Shown: piece by piece, positions 9,490 to 17,440 of the stretch
Position numbering within the stretch: position 1 is the stretch's first letter
Layout: every line of letters starts with the position of its first letter
DNA from: Spirosoma sp. KUDC1026
Lineage (GTDB): Bacteria; Bacteroidota; Bacteroidia; Cytophagales; Spirosomataceae
Direction of reading: 5' to 3'
Length of the DNA: 64,000 nt
Assembly: GCF_013375035.1 (NCBI RefSeq)
Contig: NZ_CP056032.1
Span: 3,718,001-3,782,000, forward strand
Notes under the pieces: model-generated
Seen by the model: the letters and a program-made list of their open reading frames with translations, nothing else
Told to the model about the DNA's origin: nothing
Database searches by the model: none
Program-made: the position numbers and the translations under genes

Positions 9490-10170
9490 TCAGCGGTTGA
9501 TATACTGCACTGTGCAGTTGCCGTCTGCAAGCGTCAGTTTGGTAACAGCACCATAATCGAGATTCAATCGATAGGCATTGGCCAGGGGCAGTTCCAGCAG
9601 GATAGCCAGCAACGCCCGGATAACACCTCCGTGCGCCACAACCAGCACCGACTGTCCCGTATGCGTTTTTTCCAGCGGCAGCACCTGCTCCTCCCAGAAC
9701 GCCCGCACCCGCCCGGCCAGATCCGTAAAATTCTCGCCGTTGGGCGCGGCTACCGACACGAAATCCGCCATCCAGCTGTCGAGTTGCGCACGATCCATAG
9801 CGTCCCACGGCTTCATCTCCCAATCGCCGAAGAAATACTCCTTGAGCCGGTCATCATAACGAACCACCGATGGCGAATCGACGCCCGGCGTGGATTCGCC
9901 CGTCGATTCCATGCCGGGCTTATCTACTAGTCGAGTCTGCCCCGGAGCTACCTCGATCTGACTACCCATCAGCGTCTTTGCCAGGTCCTCTGCCAGTTGC
10001 CGGCACCGGCTTAACGGAGACGAAAATACGACCGCCGGATTTTCCGGCAAATGCCGCAGCAGGTGATCCCGCTGCTCGTCGTACGTATCAGCGAGGGGCA
10101 CATCTGTCTGCCCGTAGGCAACACCCCGTTCAACAGCAACTTCCGTATGGCGGATTAGGTAGATGGTCAT
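9490..10170 (-). CDS. cobC: Histidine phosphatase, probable alpha-ribazole phosphatase
   Basis: A 226-residue histidine-phosphatase-superfamily protein. The phosphohistidine motif is LIRHTEVAVERGVAYGQTDV (about residues 4-23; RHT in place of RHG), and the second histidine is in VVAHGGVIRALL (about 184-195). CobC removes phosphate from alpha-ribazole-5'-phosphate in cobalamin nucleotide-loop assembly. Context supports this: cobS and cobT lie immediately upstream on the same strand. The YGQTDVPL segment is common in CobC-type members. A generic phosphoglycerate-mutase-like phosphatase is the alternative. Confidence 0.82.
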   Translation of the reverse strand: MTIYLIRHTEVAVERGVAYGQTDVPLADTYDEQRDHLLRHLPENPAVVFSSPLSRCRQLAEDLAKTLMGSQIEVAPGQTRLVDKPGMESTGESTPGVDSPSVVRYDDRLKEYFFGDWEMKPWDAMDRAQLDSWMADFVSVAAPNGENFTDLAGRVRAFWEEQVLPLEKTHTGQSVLVVAHGGVIRALLAILLELPLANAYRLNLDYGAVTKLTLADGNCTVQYINR

Positions 10171-10176
10171 AAAAAA

Positions 10177-10328
10177 GGGAGGAAAGGGACGAGGGGGAGG
10201 AAGGGGACGAAAGGGAAGGAGAGCTGGACGGAGGAAAGGAAAAAGGAACAGGAAAGCATACTACGTCCTTATGAATATATAAGTCCACATACACACCTTC
10301 CTTTTCTCTCCCTCGTCCCTTTCCTCCC
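10177..10328. repeat. Purine-rich 19-bp inverted repeat between cobC and cobS
   Basis: The arms are GGGAGGAAAGGGACGAGGG at 10177-10195 and its exact reverse complement at 10310-10328, separated by 114 nt. Positions 10171-10252 form an almost pure purine tract and 10294-10335 a pyrimidine tract, with an AT-rich centre. On the RNA the arms could pair into a long-range stem between cobS and cobC. No gene lies in this gap. Confidence 0.85.
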
Positions 10329-10336
10329 CTTCCTCC

Positions 10337-11122
10337 TTAAACCGACACCCACAACAACGATACAAATGATAAATACAGAATGACTTCGGTGAGTTGCTGG
10401 GTGGCGCCCAGGCAGTCGCCGGTGTAACCACCGATCCATTTATTGAAAAACCAGATCAGGCGCCAGCGAACCAGCCACAGAGGAATCAGAAAAGTCAGGT
10501 AAATCCAGAGTTCGGTGTAAATAACCAGGGCTACCAGAGGAGCCAGCCCCAGGATGGTAGCTGCCAGTAACTGGCCAGTGGTGAGTCCCTGGGCAACGGG
10601 TTTCGCCTTGCTATCTTCGGCGTCTTCGCGGGCGTAGGGCAGCGCCCGGATCACCGTTACGGCCATGAGCCGACTGACACTATGCGCCGATACGTATTTC
10701 AGGGCAACGCCCCAGCCGAACGCTTCTACCGACAGCAGCGCCTGCAGGGCAAAAAACTTGACCGCCAGCAGCAACCCCAGCCCGACCAGGCCATACGTCC
10801 CCAGCCGACTATCTTTCATAATAGTCAGGATCTTCTGTTTGGTCCAGCCCCCCCCGAAGCCGTCGCAGACGTCCGCAAAGCCGTCCTCATGAAATGCCCC
10901 CGTGATCCAGATCGTCGCGATCATGCTGAACAGTATGGGCAAAAACTGGGGCGGAAACAACACCGTACCCAGCCAGTACGTACCAATTCCCACCGCGCCC
11001 ACCAGCCAGCCAATGACCGGCAGAAACAACGTAGCGCGGTTCAGCGCATCGGGCGCGTGGTCAATTCCTTTCGGAACCGGCAGCCGCGTATAAAATAGCA
11101 AAGCCGTAAAAAACAAACGCAT
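10337..11122 (-). CDS. cobS: Adenosylcobinamide-GDP ribazoletransferase (cobalamin synthase)
   Basis: CobS joins adenosylcobinamide-GDP with alpha-ribazole (phosphate) to give adenosylcobalamin (phosphate) in the inner membrane. The 261-residue protein opens MRLFFTALLFYTRLPVP, the family's usual start, and has the metal-binding acidic segment GAFHEDGFADVCDGFGGG (about residues 75-92) followed by KDSRLGTYG. Several hydrophobic helices run through the rest, including one near the C-terminus. It lies 29 nt downstream of cobT and is followed by the inverted repeat and cobC. Confidence 0.95.
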   Translation of the reverse strand: MRLFFTALLFYTRLPVPKGIDHAPDALNRATLFLPVIGWLVGAVGIGTYWLGTVLFPPQFLPILFSMIATIWITGAFHEDGFADVCDGFGGGWTKQKILTIMKDSRLGTYGLVGLGLLLAVKFFALQALLSVEAFGWGVALKYVSAHSVSRLMAVTVIRALPYAREDAEDSKAKPVAQGLTTGQLLAATILGLAPLVALVIYTELWIYLTFLIPLWLVRWRLIWFFNKWIGGYTGDCLGATQQLTEVILYLSFVSLLWVSV

Positions 11123-11151
11123 AGGCAGTTATTCACTCATTCGCAATTCAC

Positions 11152-12162
11152 TTAGTAAAGAACGTCCATCGTGGCCATCTCGTTGAGCATGTTCACGGCG
11201 GCCTGCACCAGCGGATAGGCCAGTGCGCAGCCGGTGCCTTCGCCCAGCCGCAGATCAAGATGAAGCAGGGGTTTGGCGTTCAGGTAGTCGAGCATAAGCC
11301 GGTGACCAGCCTCGTCCGACTGGTGGCAGAAGATACAGTTCGCCCGAACGGACGGTACCAACGCCTGCGCTACCAGCAGCGCCGATGTGGCAATAAAGCC
11401 ATCCACCAGAATAACCATGCCGTTCTCAGCCGCCTGAATCATGCCCCCCGCTATGGCCGCAATTTCCAGCCCACCCAAAGCCGCCAGAATGGCCATCGGA
11501 TCGGTCAGGTGAACGTAGCGGTCGGCGACAGCCTGTAGGATGGTGCGCTTCTGCCGCAGGCCCGCTTCGTCCAGCCCAGTGCCCCGACCAATGCATTCCT
11601 GGAGGGGCCGATTCATGAACCGGTGCATCAACAGGGCGGCCGATGAGGTATTGCCAATACCCATTTCGCCGAAGCCAACGACGGTACAACCGCGGTACGC
11701 CACCCCATTAACCAGCGTTTTACCGGCATCCACGGCCGCAGCGCACTCGTCGGCCGTCATGGCGGGTTCGTAGCGCATGTTCCGGGTACCGGGGCTGACT
11801 TTAAACTTCACAAACTCGGGCGTATTCTCGGCAAACGTACCGTCGACGCCCACATCGCACACCAGCAGGTTCAGACCATTCTGGCGGCAGAACACGTTGA
11901 TGGCGGCTCCCCCCGCGATAAAATTCTGGACCATGCCGTAGGTGACGGCAGCCGGATAGGCACTGATTCCCTCGGTGGTCAGGCCGTGATCACCGGCGAA
12001 AACCAGCAGGTGGGGATTATCTAAAACGGGCGTTTCAGTTTGCTGGATCAGGGCAACCTGAACGGCCAGTTCTTCCAGTTGGCCCAGTGCGCCCAGTGGT
12101 TTAGTCTTTCCGTCGATACGTTGGCGGACACGCTGCTCCAGGGTGGTATCAGTACTACTCAT
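11152..12162 (-). CDS. cobT: Nicotinate-nucleotide--dimethylbenzimidazole phosphoribosyltransferase
   Basis: CobT activates the lower-ligand base (such as 5,6-dimethylbenzimidazole) to alpha-ribazole phosphate using nicotinate mononucleotide. The 336-residue protein has KTKPLGALGQLEELA near the N-terminus, FAGDHGLTTEGISAYP (about residues 58-73), GEMGIGNTSSAALL, and the C-terminal VDGFIATSALL segment. The ATG at 12162 is chosen over an upstream in-frame TTG at 12183. cobT is the first gene of a probable cobT-cobS-cobC operon. No cobalamin riboswitch is recognisable in the 190 nt upstream. Only late-assembly genes are here, which fits a salvager or genes spread elsewhere. Confidence 0.95.
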   Translation of the reverse strand: MSSTDTTLEQRVRQRIDGKTKPLGALGQLEELAVQVALIQQTETPVLDNPHLLVFAGDHGLTTEGISAYPAAVTYGMVQNFIAGGAAINVFCRQNGLNLLVCDVGVDGTFAENTPEFVKFKVSPGTRNMRYEPAMTADECAAAVDAGKTLVNGVAYRGCTVVGFGEMGIGNTSSAALLMHRFMNRPLQECIGRGTGLDEAGLRQKRTILQAVADRYVHLTDPMAILAALGGLEIAAIAGGMIQAAENGMVILVDGFIATSALLVAQALVPSVRANCIFCHQSDEAGHRLMLDYLNAKPLLHLDLRLGEGTGCALAYPLVQAAVNMLNEMATMDVLY

Positions 12163-12292
12163 CGTAAAAAAACTAGGCAGCAAAAATCGACAATATTACC
12201 TGTATCTACAGCCTTTTGCGAAAACTTATTCCTGCCTGTCCGCTTATCATTACCCGCAACCATTCATCAATTACAGAGACCACTCAATATAT

Positions 12293-12335
12293 TTAGACAA
12301 GTGACTAATTATTTAGTTAGACATTTGACTAACTA
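12293..12335. promoter_or_regulatory. Direct-repeat operator upstream of the ArsR-family regulator
   Basis: Two related copies, TTAGACAAGTGACTAATTA (12293-12311) and TTAGACATTTGACTAACTA (12317-12335), repeat with a 24-bp period. Each contains inverted half-sites of the TTAG / CTAA type. They end 15 nt before the regulator's ATG. ArsR/SdpR repressors bind such imperfect palindromes and often repress themselves, so this is a likely autoregulatory operator. Confidence 0.55.
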
Positions 12336-12350
12336 TTCAACTATCAGCTA

Positions 12351-12647
12351 ATGAATACGCTGTTCAAAGCGCTCAACGATCCCACCCGACGGCAGATTCT
12401 GGACCTGCTGCGCGAGCGCGATCTTAACGCCGGAGAAATCGCGGAGCAGTTCGATATGAGCAAGCCCAGCATTTCGCACCACCTCGATCTGCTCCGGCAG
12501 GCGGGCCTGGTTGAATCCGTTAAGCAGGGGCAGTTCATTACGTACTCCCTGAACACGACCGTACTGGACGAGCTCCTGGCCTGGCTGATGAGCATCCGGC
12601 AGCCTGATACGCCCGCGCCCGTCGATACTCCATCCTCGCATTCCTAA
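12351..12647 (+). CDS. ArsR-family autorepressor, SdpR-like
   Basis: A 98-residue winged-helix repressor. It starts MNTLFKALNDPTRRQILDLL, the hallmark of the SdpR branch of ArsR regulators, and has the recognition helix MSKPSISHHLDLLRQAGLV (about residues 39-57). No metal-binding CxC motif is present, so it is not a metal sensor. In Bacillus subtilis SdpR represses sdpRI and is sequestered at the membrane by SdpI; the next gene here is an SdpI-like protein 37 nt downstream, matching that arrangement. A pair of repeats just upstream of the gene is a good candidate for its operator. Confidence 0.9.
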   Translation: MNTLFKALNDPTRRQILDLLRERDLNAGEIAEQFDMSKPSISHHLDLLRQAGLVESVKQGQFITYSLNTTVLDELLAWLMSIRQPDTPAPVDTPSSHS

Positions 12648-12684
12648 GTCGTTACGTCGTTCATTTCTTCTCCCTTTTTCTGCT

Positions 12685-13335
12685 ATGAAAACCTCCTCCG
12701 CCCGTGAATGGCTTATGGCTGGTTTGCTGCTGGCCCCCTACGCGTATCTGGCCCTGATCTGGACCCAGCTTCCTGATACCATCGCGACCCATTTCGACCT
12801 GCACGGCCGTCCCAACGACTGGATGGGCAAGGGCAGTGCCGCGTTGCTGATGGGTGGCCTGTCGCTGTTTCTCTACCTGCTCCTACGGTTTCTGCCCCAT
12901 ATCGACCCGCGCAATCAGGTGCAGACCAGCAACTACCAGAAGCTACGTCTGGTAGTCACCGGCTGTTTTTCCGGCATTACGGGCTGGCTCTGGTACGTAG
13001 CGGCCCGGCCCGCTCAGAGCGAGTCGCTGGCGGGTGTACTGCTGGCGCTGGTTGGCGTGATGATCGCCGGGATCGGCAATTACCTCACGACGGTCAAACC
13101 CAACTGGTTTGTCGGCATCCGGACACCCTGGACGCTGAGCAGTGATACGGTCTGGCGCCGGACTCACCAGCTCGGCGGCCGCCTGATGGTAGCCGGTGGA
13201 TTACTGGCGGGTGCCCTCGCCCTGCTGCTCCCCGCCGAATCGCGCCTGTGGGCGTTTATAGCCGTTGTGCTGCTGACGTCGCTGGTTCCGGTGGTGTATT
13301 CCTACGTCTATTTCCGGCAGGAAAAAACCCGGTAA
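12685..13335 (+). CDS. SdpI-like membrane protein (DUF1648)
   Basis: A 216-residue integral membrane protein with about six hydrophobic segments. The first loop has the DUF1648 signature: LPDTIATHFDLHGRPNDWMG at about residues 30-49. The SdpI signature is in the C-terminal half: VGIRTPWTLSSDTVWRRTH at about 142-160. In B. subtilis SdpI gives immunity to the SdpC toxin and relays the signal by holding SdpR. No SdpC-like toxin gene is beside it, so here it may respond to a foreign toxin or another membrane stress. It is co-directional with the regulator and probably in its operon. Confidence 0.88.
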   Translation: MKTSSAREWLMAGLLLAPYAYLALIWTQLPDTIATHFDLHGRPNDWMGKGSAALLMGGLSLFLYLLLRFLPHIDPRNQVQTSNYQKLRLVVTGCFSGITGWLWYVAARPAQSESLAGVLLALVGVMIAGIGNYLTTVKPNWFVGIRTPWTLSSDTVWRRTHQLGGRLMVAGGLLAGALALLLPAESRLWAFIAVVLLTSLVPVVYSYVYFRQEKTR

Positions 13336-13403
13336 TACAGATTTTTCTTCGACAGGGTTCCCCCTACTAACGTTGTCCCATATTTCTCAAACTCTCCCGG
13401 CTC

Positions 13404-14396
13404 ATGTTCCTTTCCTCCTTCCCGCTACGGCGGAGCGCCCCTATCCTCCTCCTTCTTCTCTCCTGCCTGTCGGCGCTGGGACAGACCGAAGAGTCCATCC
13501 GCTACGCCATTACGCAACCCGCCAACGCCAGCCTGACGCTGGAAGGCACGCTGACCCTGCCCGACGGGGCAACTAAACCGGTACCGGTCGTGCTGCTGAT
13601 TGCGGGCTCCGGCCCCACCGATCGCGACTGTAACAGCGCCACTGGACTCAAATCGGACGCGTTCAAAATGCTGGCGGATAGTCTGGCACAGCAGGGCGTT
13701 GCCGTGGCCCGCTACGACAAACGGGGTTCTGGCAAAAATCTCTTCCTGGCGGCTAACGTGCTGAAGCCACAGGAGCACCGGTTCGATTTTTACGTGAGCG
13801 ACGCCATTGGGTTCATTCGGCAGTTGCAGGCCGACAAGCGATTCTCGGGCGTTTTTGTGGCGGGGCACAGCGAAGGCTCGCTGGTAGGCATGCTGGCTGC
13901 CCGTCAGACCAATGCCAACGGATTTATCTCGCTGGCGGGCGCAGGCCGTAACATTGCCGATGTTATGAAGGAACAGGGCCGACGGCTGGGGAATCCCGCC
14001 GATGTTCAGGCCGACGTCGATGCGGCTCTGGATTCGCTGAAACAGGGGTACCCGGTGCATCCCAGAAACCCACTCCTGAAAAGTCAGCTATCGCCCGCTG
14101 CGCAGCCGGGTCTGATCTCATGGATGAAATACGACCCGGCGACCGAACTGAGCGCCTACCCTAAACCAGTGCTGATCGTTCAGGGACGCAAAGATCTGCA
14201 GGTAAGCGTCGCCGACGCCGAACGGCTAAAGGCGGCCAATGCTGCTGCCCGGCTGCTCCTGTTCGATGACATGAATCATATCCTGAAAAACGTGGCCAGA
14301 ACCAGCCAGACGGATAACTTTAAAACGTATAACAATCCGACCCTGCCCCTCACGCCCGGCCTGGCAACGGCTATTGCGCAGTTTGTGAAGCAGTAG
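13404..14396 (+). CDS. Secreted alpha/beta hydrolase
   Basis: A 330-residue alpha/beta hydrolase with a signal peptide (about residues 1-26, SCLSALGQ). The oxyanion-hole region is VVLLIAGSGPTDRDCNS (about 61-77), the nucleophile elbow is VAGHSEGSLVG (about 150-160, Ser in GHSEG), the acidic residue lies near LIVQGRKDLQVS, and the histidine in DDMNHILK (about 292-299) completes the triad. This layout resembles the peptidase-S9-like or S15-like DUF/esterase group found in Bacteroidota. The substrate is not evident. It lies 68 nt after the SdpI-like gene and may be read from the same transcript. Confidence 0.83.
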   Translation: MFLSSFPLRRSAPILLLLLSCLSALGQTEESIRYAITQPANASLTLEGTLTLPDGATKPVPVVLLIAGSGPTDRDCNSATGLKSDAFKMLADSLAQQGVAVARYDKRGSGKNLFLAANVLKPQEHRFDFYVSDAIGFIRQLQADKRFSGVFVAGHSEGSLVGMLAARQTNANGFISLAGAGRNIADVMKEQGRRLGNPADVQADVDAALDSLKQGYPVHPRNPLLKSQLSPAAQPGLISWMKYDPATELSAYPKPVLIVQGRKDLQVSVADAERLKAANAAARLLLFDDMNHILKNVARTSQTDNFKTYNNPTLPLTPGLATAIAQFVKQ

Positions 14397-14420
14397 GATA
14401 GACACAAGCAGAAGTGACTT

Positions 14421-14472
14421 TTACCTCCCCCTCCTAATTTTCTAGGAGGGGGTCGGGGGTGGTAACCAGCGG
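14421..14472. repeat. GC-rich palindromic intergenic repeat, copy 1
   Basis: The unit reads ACCTCCCCCTCCTA-ATTT-TCTAGGAGGGGGTCGGGGGT and ends GGTAACCAGCGGAAAA. The arms TCCCCCTCCTA and TAGGAGGGGG pair as a hairpin between convergent genes. A related copy, broken by extra sequence, lies near 63587-63680 with the same left arm and the same right-hand tail, so this is an interspersed element and not just a local terminator. Confidence 0.7.
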
Positions 14473-14521
14473 AAAAAGAGAATACAAGGACTGCAGGTTA
14501 TCCGAATGACAAAACTACTAG

Positions 14522-15547
14522 CTAGGCCAACTCCTTTCTTACCCGTTCGAGCAGGGTTTTGGTGGTCTTGATGCCCTCGGCCACCGGGAGGTAGCCGCTT
14601 TCAGGGCTGTACATGTTCATCAGGCCGCCTTCGTATTCGATGCCGACATAACCCGTGAAACCGGCGTCTTTGATGATCTTGAACATTTTCCGGAAATCCG
14701 TTTCGGTTTCGTTGCCCTGCGCGTCGAACTTGTGGGTCTTGGCGCTGATGCCTTTAGCGTAGGGCATCATCTTTCGCACCCCCTCGTAGCGGTCGTACTC
14801 CTTCAGGCAGCGGGTACTCATGATTCCTTTGATGTCCTGCGTTTCGGGTTTGCTGCGCTGCTGGCAGAAGTTACCGAAATCGGGCAGCAGCCCCGCATTG
14901 GGCATGTTAACCGCTTTCAGAACGCCCACCAGCCAGTCGATGTCGGTGGAGTTGCCGAAATGGTTTTCGACGATTACGTTCAGTTTGTGGTTGGTGGCAT
15001 ATTCTAGTAGTTTATGGTAGCCATCGGCCGCGGCTTTGGCGGCCTCCTCAGCGGGGTCGTCGGGCGTACCCGACATGGCTTTGGACGTATCACCCAGATT
15101 AACCCGGATGGCCCCGCAACCCAGCGCGGTAGCCGCGTCCAGCCAGGGCCGGTGTGCTTCCACCGCCTGTTTGCGCTTACCGGCATCCAGATCGGCCAGG
15201 TTCGCGCCGTCCACCATGATCAGGTTATTTTTCATGCCCAGATCATCGACGCGCTGTTTCAGCTCCTTCAGGTAGGCCGGATCGGTGTGCTTGTCGTTGA
15301 AGAACATGGATACGTACTCAAGTACGTTGACGCCAAAGTCTTTTTTGGCGCGGGCCGGAAAATCCAGGTTGCTCATCTTCCCGGACATGATCTCGGGAAA
15401 GAACGAGAATTCGGCCAGCGAAATTTCAAACGTAAACGGTTTGATGGCTGGCTCGGCAAGGGTTTCGGTTGGTAACATGGGCGACAGGCTAAGCCCGGCA
15501 GCGACCAGGCCAAGCTGGTTCAGAAACTGACGACGGGATGGGTTCAT
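14522..15547 (-). CDS. Tat-exported sugar phosphate isomerase/epimerase-like TIM-barrel protein
   Basis: A 341-residue protein of the xylose-isomerase-like TIM-barrel superfamily. The N-terminus PSRRQFLNQLGLVAAGLSLS is a twin-arginine signal, so the protein is exported folded. Barrel residues include NVLEYVSMFF, AIRVNLGDTS, the glutamate/histidine pair in LNVIVENHFGNSTDI (about residues 184-198) and the late GYVGIEYEGG (about 300-309), matching metal-ligand positions of sugar-isomerase/2-keto-myo-inositol dehydratase relatives. The reaction cannot be assigned. It is a single gene converging on the hydrolase, with the palindromic repeat between them. Such exported TIM-barrel proteins are frequent in Cytophagales. 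Confidence 0.82.
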   Translation of the reverse strand: MNPSRRQFLNQLGLVAAGLSLSPMLPTETLAEPAIKPFTFEISLAEFSFFPEIMSGKMSNLDFPARAKKDFGVNVLEYVSMFFNDKHTDPAYLKELKQRVDDLGMKNNLIMVDGANLADLDAGKRKQAVEAHRPWLDAATALGCGAIRVNLGDTSKAMSGTPDDPAEEAAKAAADGYHKLLEYATNHKLNVIVENHFGNSTDIDWLVGVLKAVNMPNAGLLPDFGNFCQQRSKPETQDIKGIMSTRCLKEYDRYEGVRKMMPYAKGISAKTHKFDAQGNETETDFRKMFKIIKDAGFTGYVGIEYEGGLMNMYSPESGYLPVAEGIKTTKTLLERVRKELA

Positions 15548-15745
15548 AGGTTATATATAAGGAAACGCGCGCACGCGCCTGTAACCTACGAAATCACCCG
15601 CCGACTCGCAAACATCCCCTTCTTTTTCGCAGTTTCGGGCCTAGTTTTCTCAACCCAGCGGTACGGAGACTGGCGGAGAATGACGATGTAATCGCCGTTC
15701 TCATTTCGATTTCATCGACTGGGTGTAAAGAACGGCAAGGCTTCG

Positions 15746-15940
15746 CCCCTGCCCTTCGCTCCCAGCCCCTTGCCAATCCAATACGTCTATCGTCTTTCTT
15801 CTCAGGTCTATCTGTGAAGTACAGCCCCTGCCCTTCGCCCCCAGCCCCACACCAATCCAATACGTCTATCGTCTTACGTCTTTCTTCTCAGGTCTATTTA
15901 TGAGGTACAGCCCCTACCCTTCGCCCCCAACCCCACGCCC
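15746..15940. repeat. Degenerate tandem repeat of about 79-86 bp
   Basis: Roughly two and a half copies begin at 15746, 15825 and 15911, each starting CCCCTRCCCTTCGCYCCCAR. Copies 1 and 2 share CCAATCCAATACGTCTATCG and TTTCTTCTCAGGTCTAT; copy 2 has a 7-bp insertion (ACGTCTT) that itself repeats the adjoining bases, giving the 86-bp period. The array fills the gap upstream of the Tat isomerase gene and ends at the stop codon of the next gene. No coding function is seen. Confidence 0.85.
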
Positions 15941-15944
15941 GCCC

Positions 15945-16586
15945 CTAATTGGCAGAGTAGTAATTCAGATACGTAATGAGCCGCTCAAACTGCTGCTGCT
16001 CGTGGGGATTCTGCGTCTGCTGCCAGAACAGATGCCGGTACCCTTCCATCAGCCCGCTCCAGTGGGGATTATGGTTCAGTTGTGCCGTAATGAGTCCTTT
16101 ATAGCAGCGGTGCGTCTGATTGTACACGTACGGACTGGCCTGGTGAATATCCCGGTTGAGCAGCGAATCGACCCCGGCCAGCGTATTAGTCGTTGCCAGA
16201 AAATCAAACCCGCTGGTCAGAAAAAACTGTTCAATCTGCCGACACGCCCGTACCAGTTCCTCACCGGAGTGAATGGTGTACCGAAAAAAAGGAGCGCCGG
16301 TGAACTTACCGATCGACAGCAGCAAGGTATTGGCTTCGGCCTGGTAATCGAGCGGATTATGCAGAAACTGCTGGGCGATCTGCTCAACCTGCTCGTTCCG
16401 GCAGCCGAAGTTCACGTCCAGAATAGTTTCGGGGCCGTAGAACGTGGGCGAGAGAATGATGTTCTGAAAGCCCGTGTCGACCTGACGGCGGAACTGTTTC
16501 CGCTGGGGCAGCAGGACGAACTGGTGCTGACCAAAGAACGGCATCAGTTGTCGGTACAGCTCGGTTTCAAACGAAAGGGTTGCCAT
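15945..16586 (-). CDS. Conserved-looking protein of unknown function
   Basis: A 213-residue soluble protein I do not recognise. It has no signal peptide and no membrane helix, is rich in Gln, Phe and Tyr, and contains LSPTFYGPETILDVNFGCRN (about residues 45-64) and YNQTHRCYKGLITAQLNHNP. Codon use and GC match the flanks, which supports a real gene. The ATG at 16586 is chosen because the longer reading (to 16691) adds an unlikely basic, low-quality N-terminus. It ends directly against the tandem repeat array. It may be a DUF family limited to Bacteroidota. Confidence 0.65.
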   Translation of the reverse strand: MATLSFETELYRQLMPFFGQHQFVLLPQRKQFRRQVDTGFQNIILSPTFYGPETILDVNFGCRNEQVEQIAQQFLHNPLDYQAEANTLLLSIGKFTGAPFFRYTIHSGEELVRACRQIEQFFLTSGFDFLATTNTLAGVDSLLNRDIHQASPYVYNQTHRCYKGLITAQLNHNPHWSGLMEGYRHLFWQQTQNPHEQQQFERLITYLNYYSAN

Positions 16587-16860
16587 ACGTATAGGGAGAA
16601 AAGAGGAACGTTGATGACTAGTTATTCTGTGATCAGCGGGATCACCTGAACCACCACGGACCGGTTGACTGCGCCGGGCAGGCCACTTCACTCATTGGCC
16701 CCCGCGGTTCGTTTGGTCTGGTATCTGGTTACGTAACCACGTGTTCACTAATAAGTTTATACTATTTAACCAAAAAGTACCAGATTATTACTTTCTACTG
16801 ATGAACTAAATGCCATCTGATGAAGTTATATTGAACACGCCCGAATGGGAGTGTCAATCT

Positions 16861-17231
16861 GGGGACGACCGGAATTGACAGCTTGCAGAGGTCGCGGGTA
16901 AGCATGCCGGGAGTTGATGGTATTTCCCGTCCAAACAAATCATCAAAACAATAACTGGCGAATATAACTACGCCATGGCTGCCTAATCCGGAGGATTAAG
17001 CACTAGCCATCGTCCCCCCGGCCTACGTGCTGCTGGCTGGATCAGGGGGCGTCGACACGCAGCGCTGGCTCGGTTTATGGTGTTAACGGCTGAGTAAGAC
17101 ACAAGCACCTACGGATGAGGGTCGGTCTGACGCGAACCTGCCTGATTCCCGACAATTCCAATCGCGGCTAAGCATGTAGAAGGCACGACGAGTTCCTTGA
17201 CTGGACGAGAGTTCGAATCTCTCCGTCTCCA
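16861..17231 (+). ncRNA. ssrA: Transfer-messenger RNA (tmRNA)
   Basis: tmRNA rescues ribosomes stalled on broken mRNAs and tags the peptide for proteolysis, with SmpB. The 5' end GGGGACGACCGGAATTGACA pairs with the 3' acceptor strand CGTCTCC, and the 3' T-arm is GAGAG-TTCGAAT-CTCTC at about 17206-17222. The mRNA-like part at 16957-16986 codes for the tag GEYNYAMAA followed by TAA, the (Y)A(L/M)AA ending expected of Bacteroidota. Length is 371 nt. The CCA tail is not encoded (CAA follows the discriminator A). A terminator follows at once. Confidence 0.95.
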
Positions 17232-17235
17232 CAAA

Positions 17236-17268
17236 AACCCCGAAATTTCTTGGATTTCGGGGTTTTTT
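17236..17268 (+). terminator. tmRNA terminator
   Basis: An 11-bp perfect stem (AACCCCGAAAT / ATTTCGGGGTT) with a 7-nt loop and a run of T lies 4 nt after the tmRNA 3' end. Confidence 0.93.
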
Positions 17269-17440
17269 ATGTTCGTAGAGTACCTGTCCTTGCAACATTC
17301 TTGAATGAATAGTTTATCGGTAGCATACTATAAACTCATTTTACATTACTCATTTATCGAATAAGCTTTAATTTAACACTCATATGAAATACTAGGGGGT
17401 ACATCTTTAGATCGTCACAAAATCACTAAATAAAAGCTGA

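Noticed and set aside
12163..12350. Possible cobalamin riboswitch before cobT
   Set aside because: No B12-box or conserved core could be found on the minus strand; the gap is short and AT-rich.
17083..17298. Open frame on the minus strand of 71 codons
   Set aside because: It lies across the 3' half of tmRNA and its terminator, so it is a shadow of an RNA gene.
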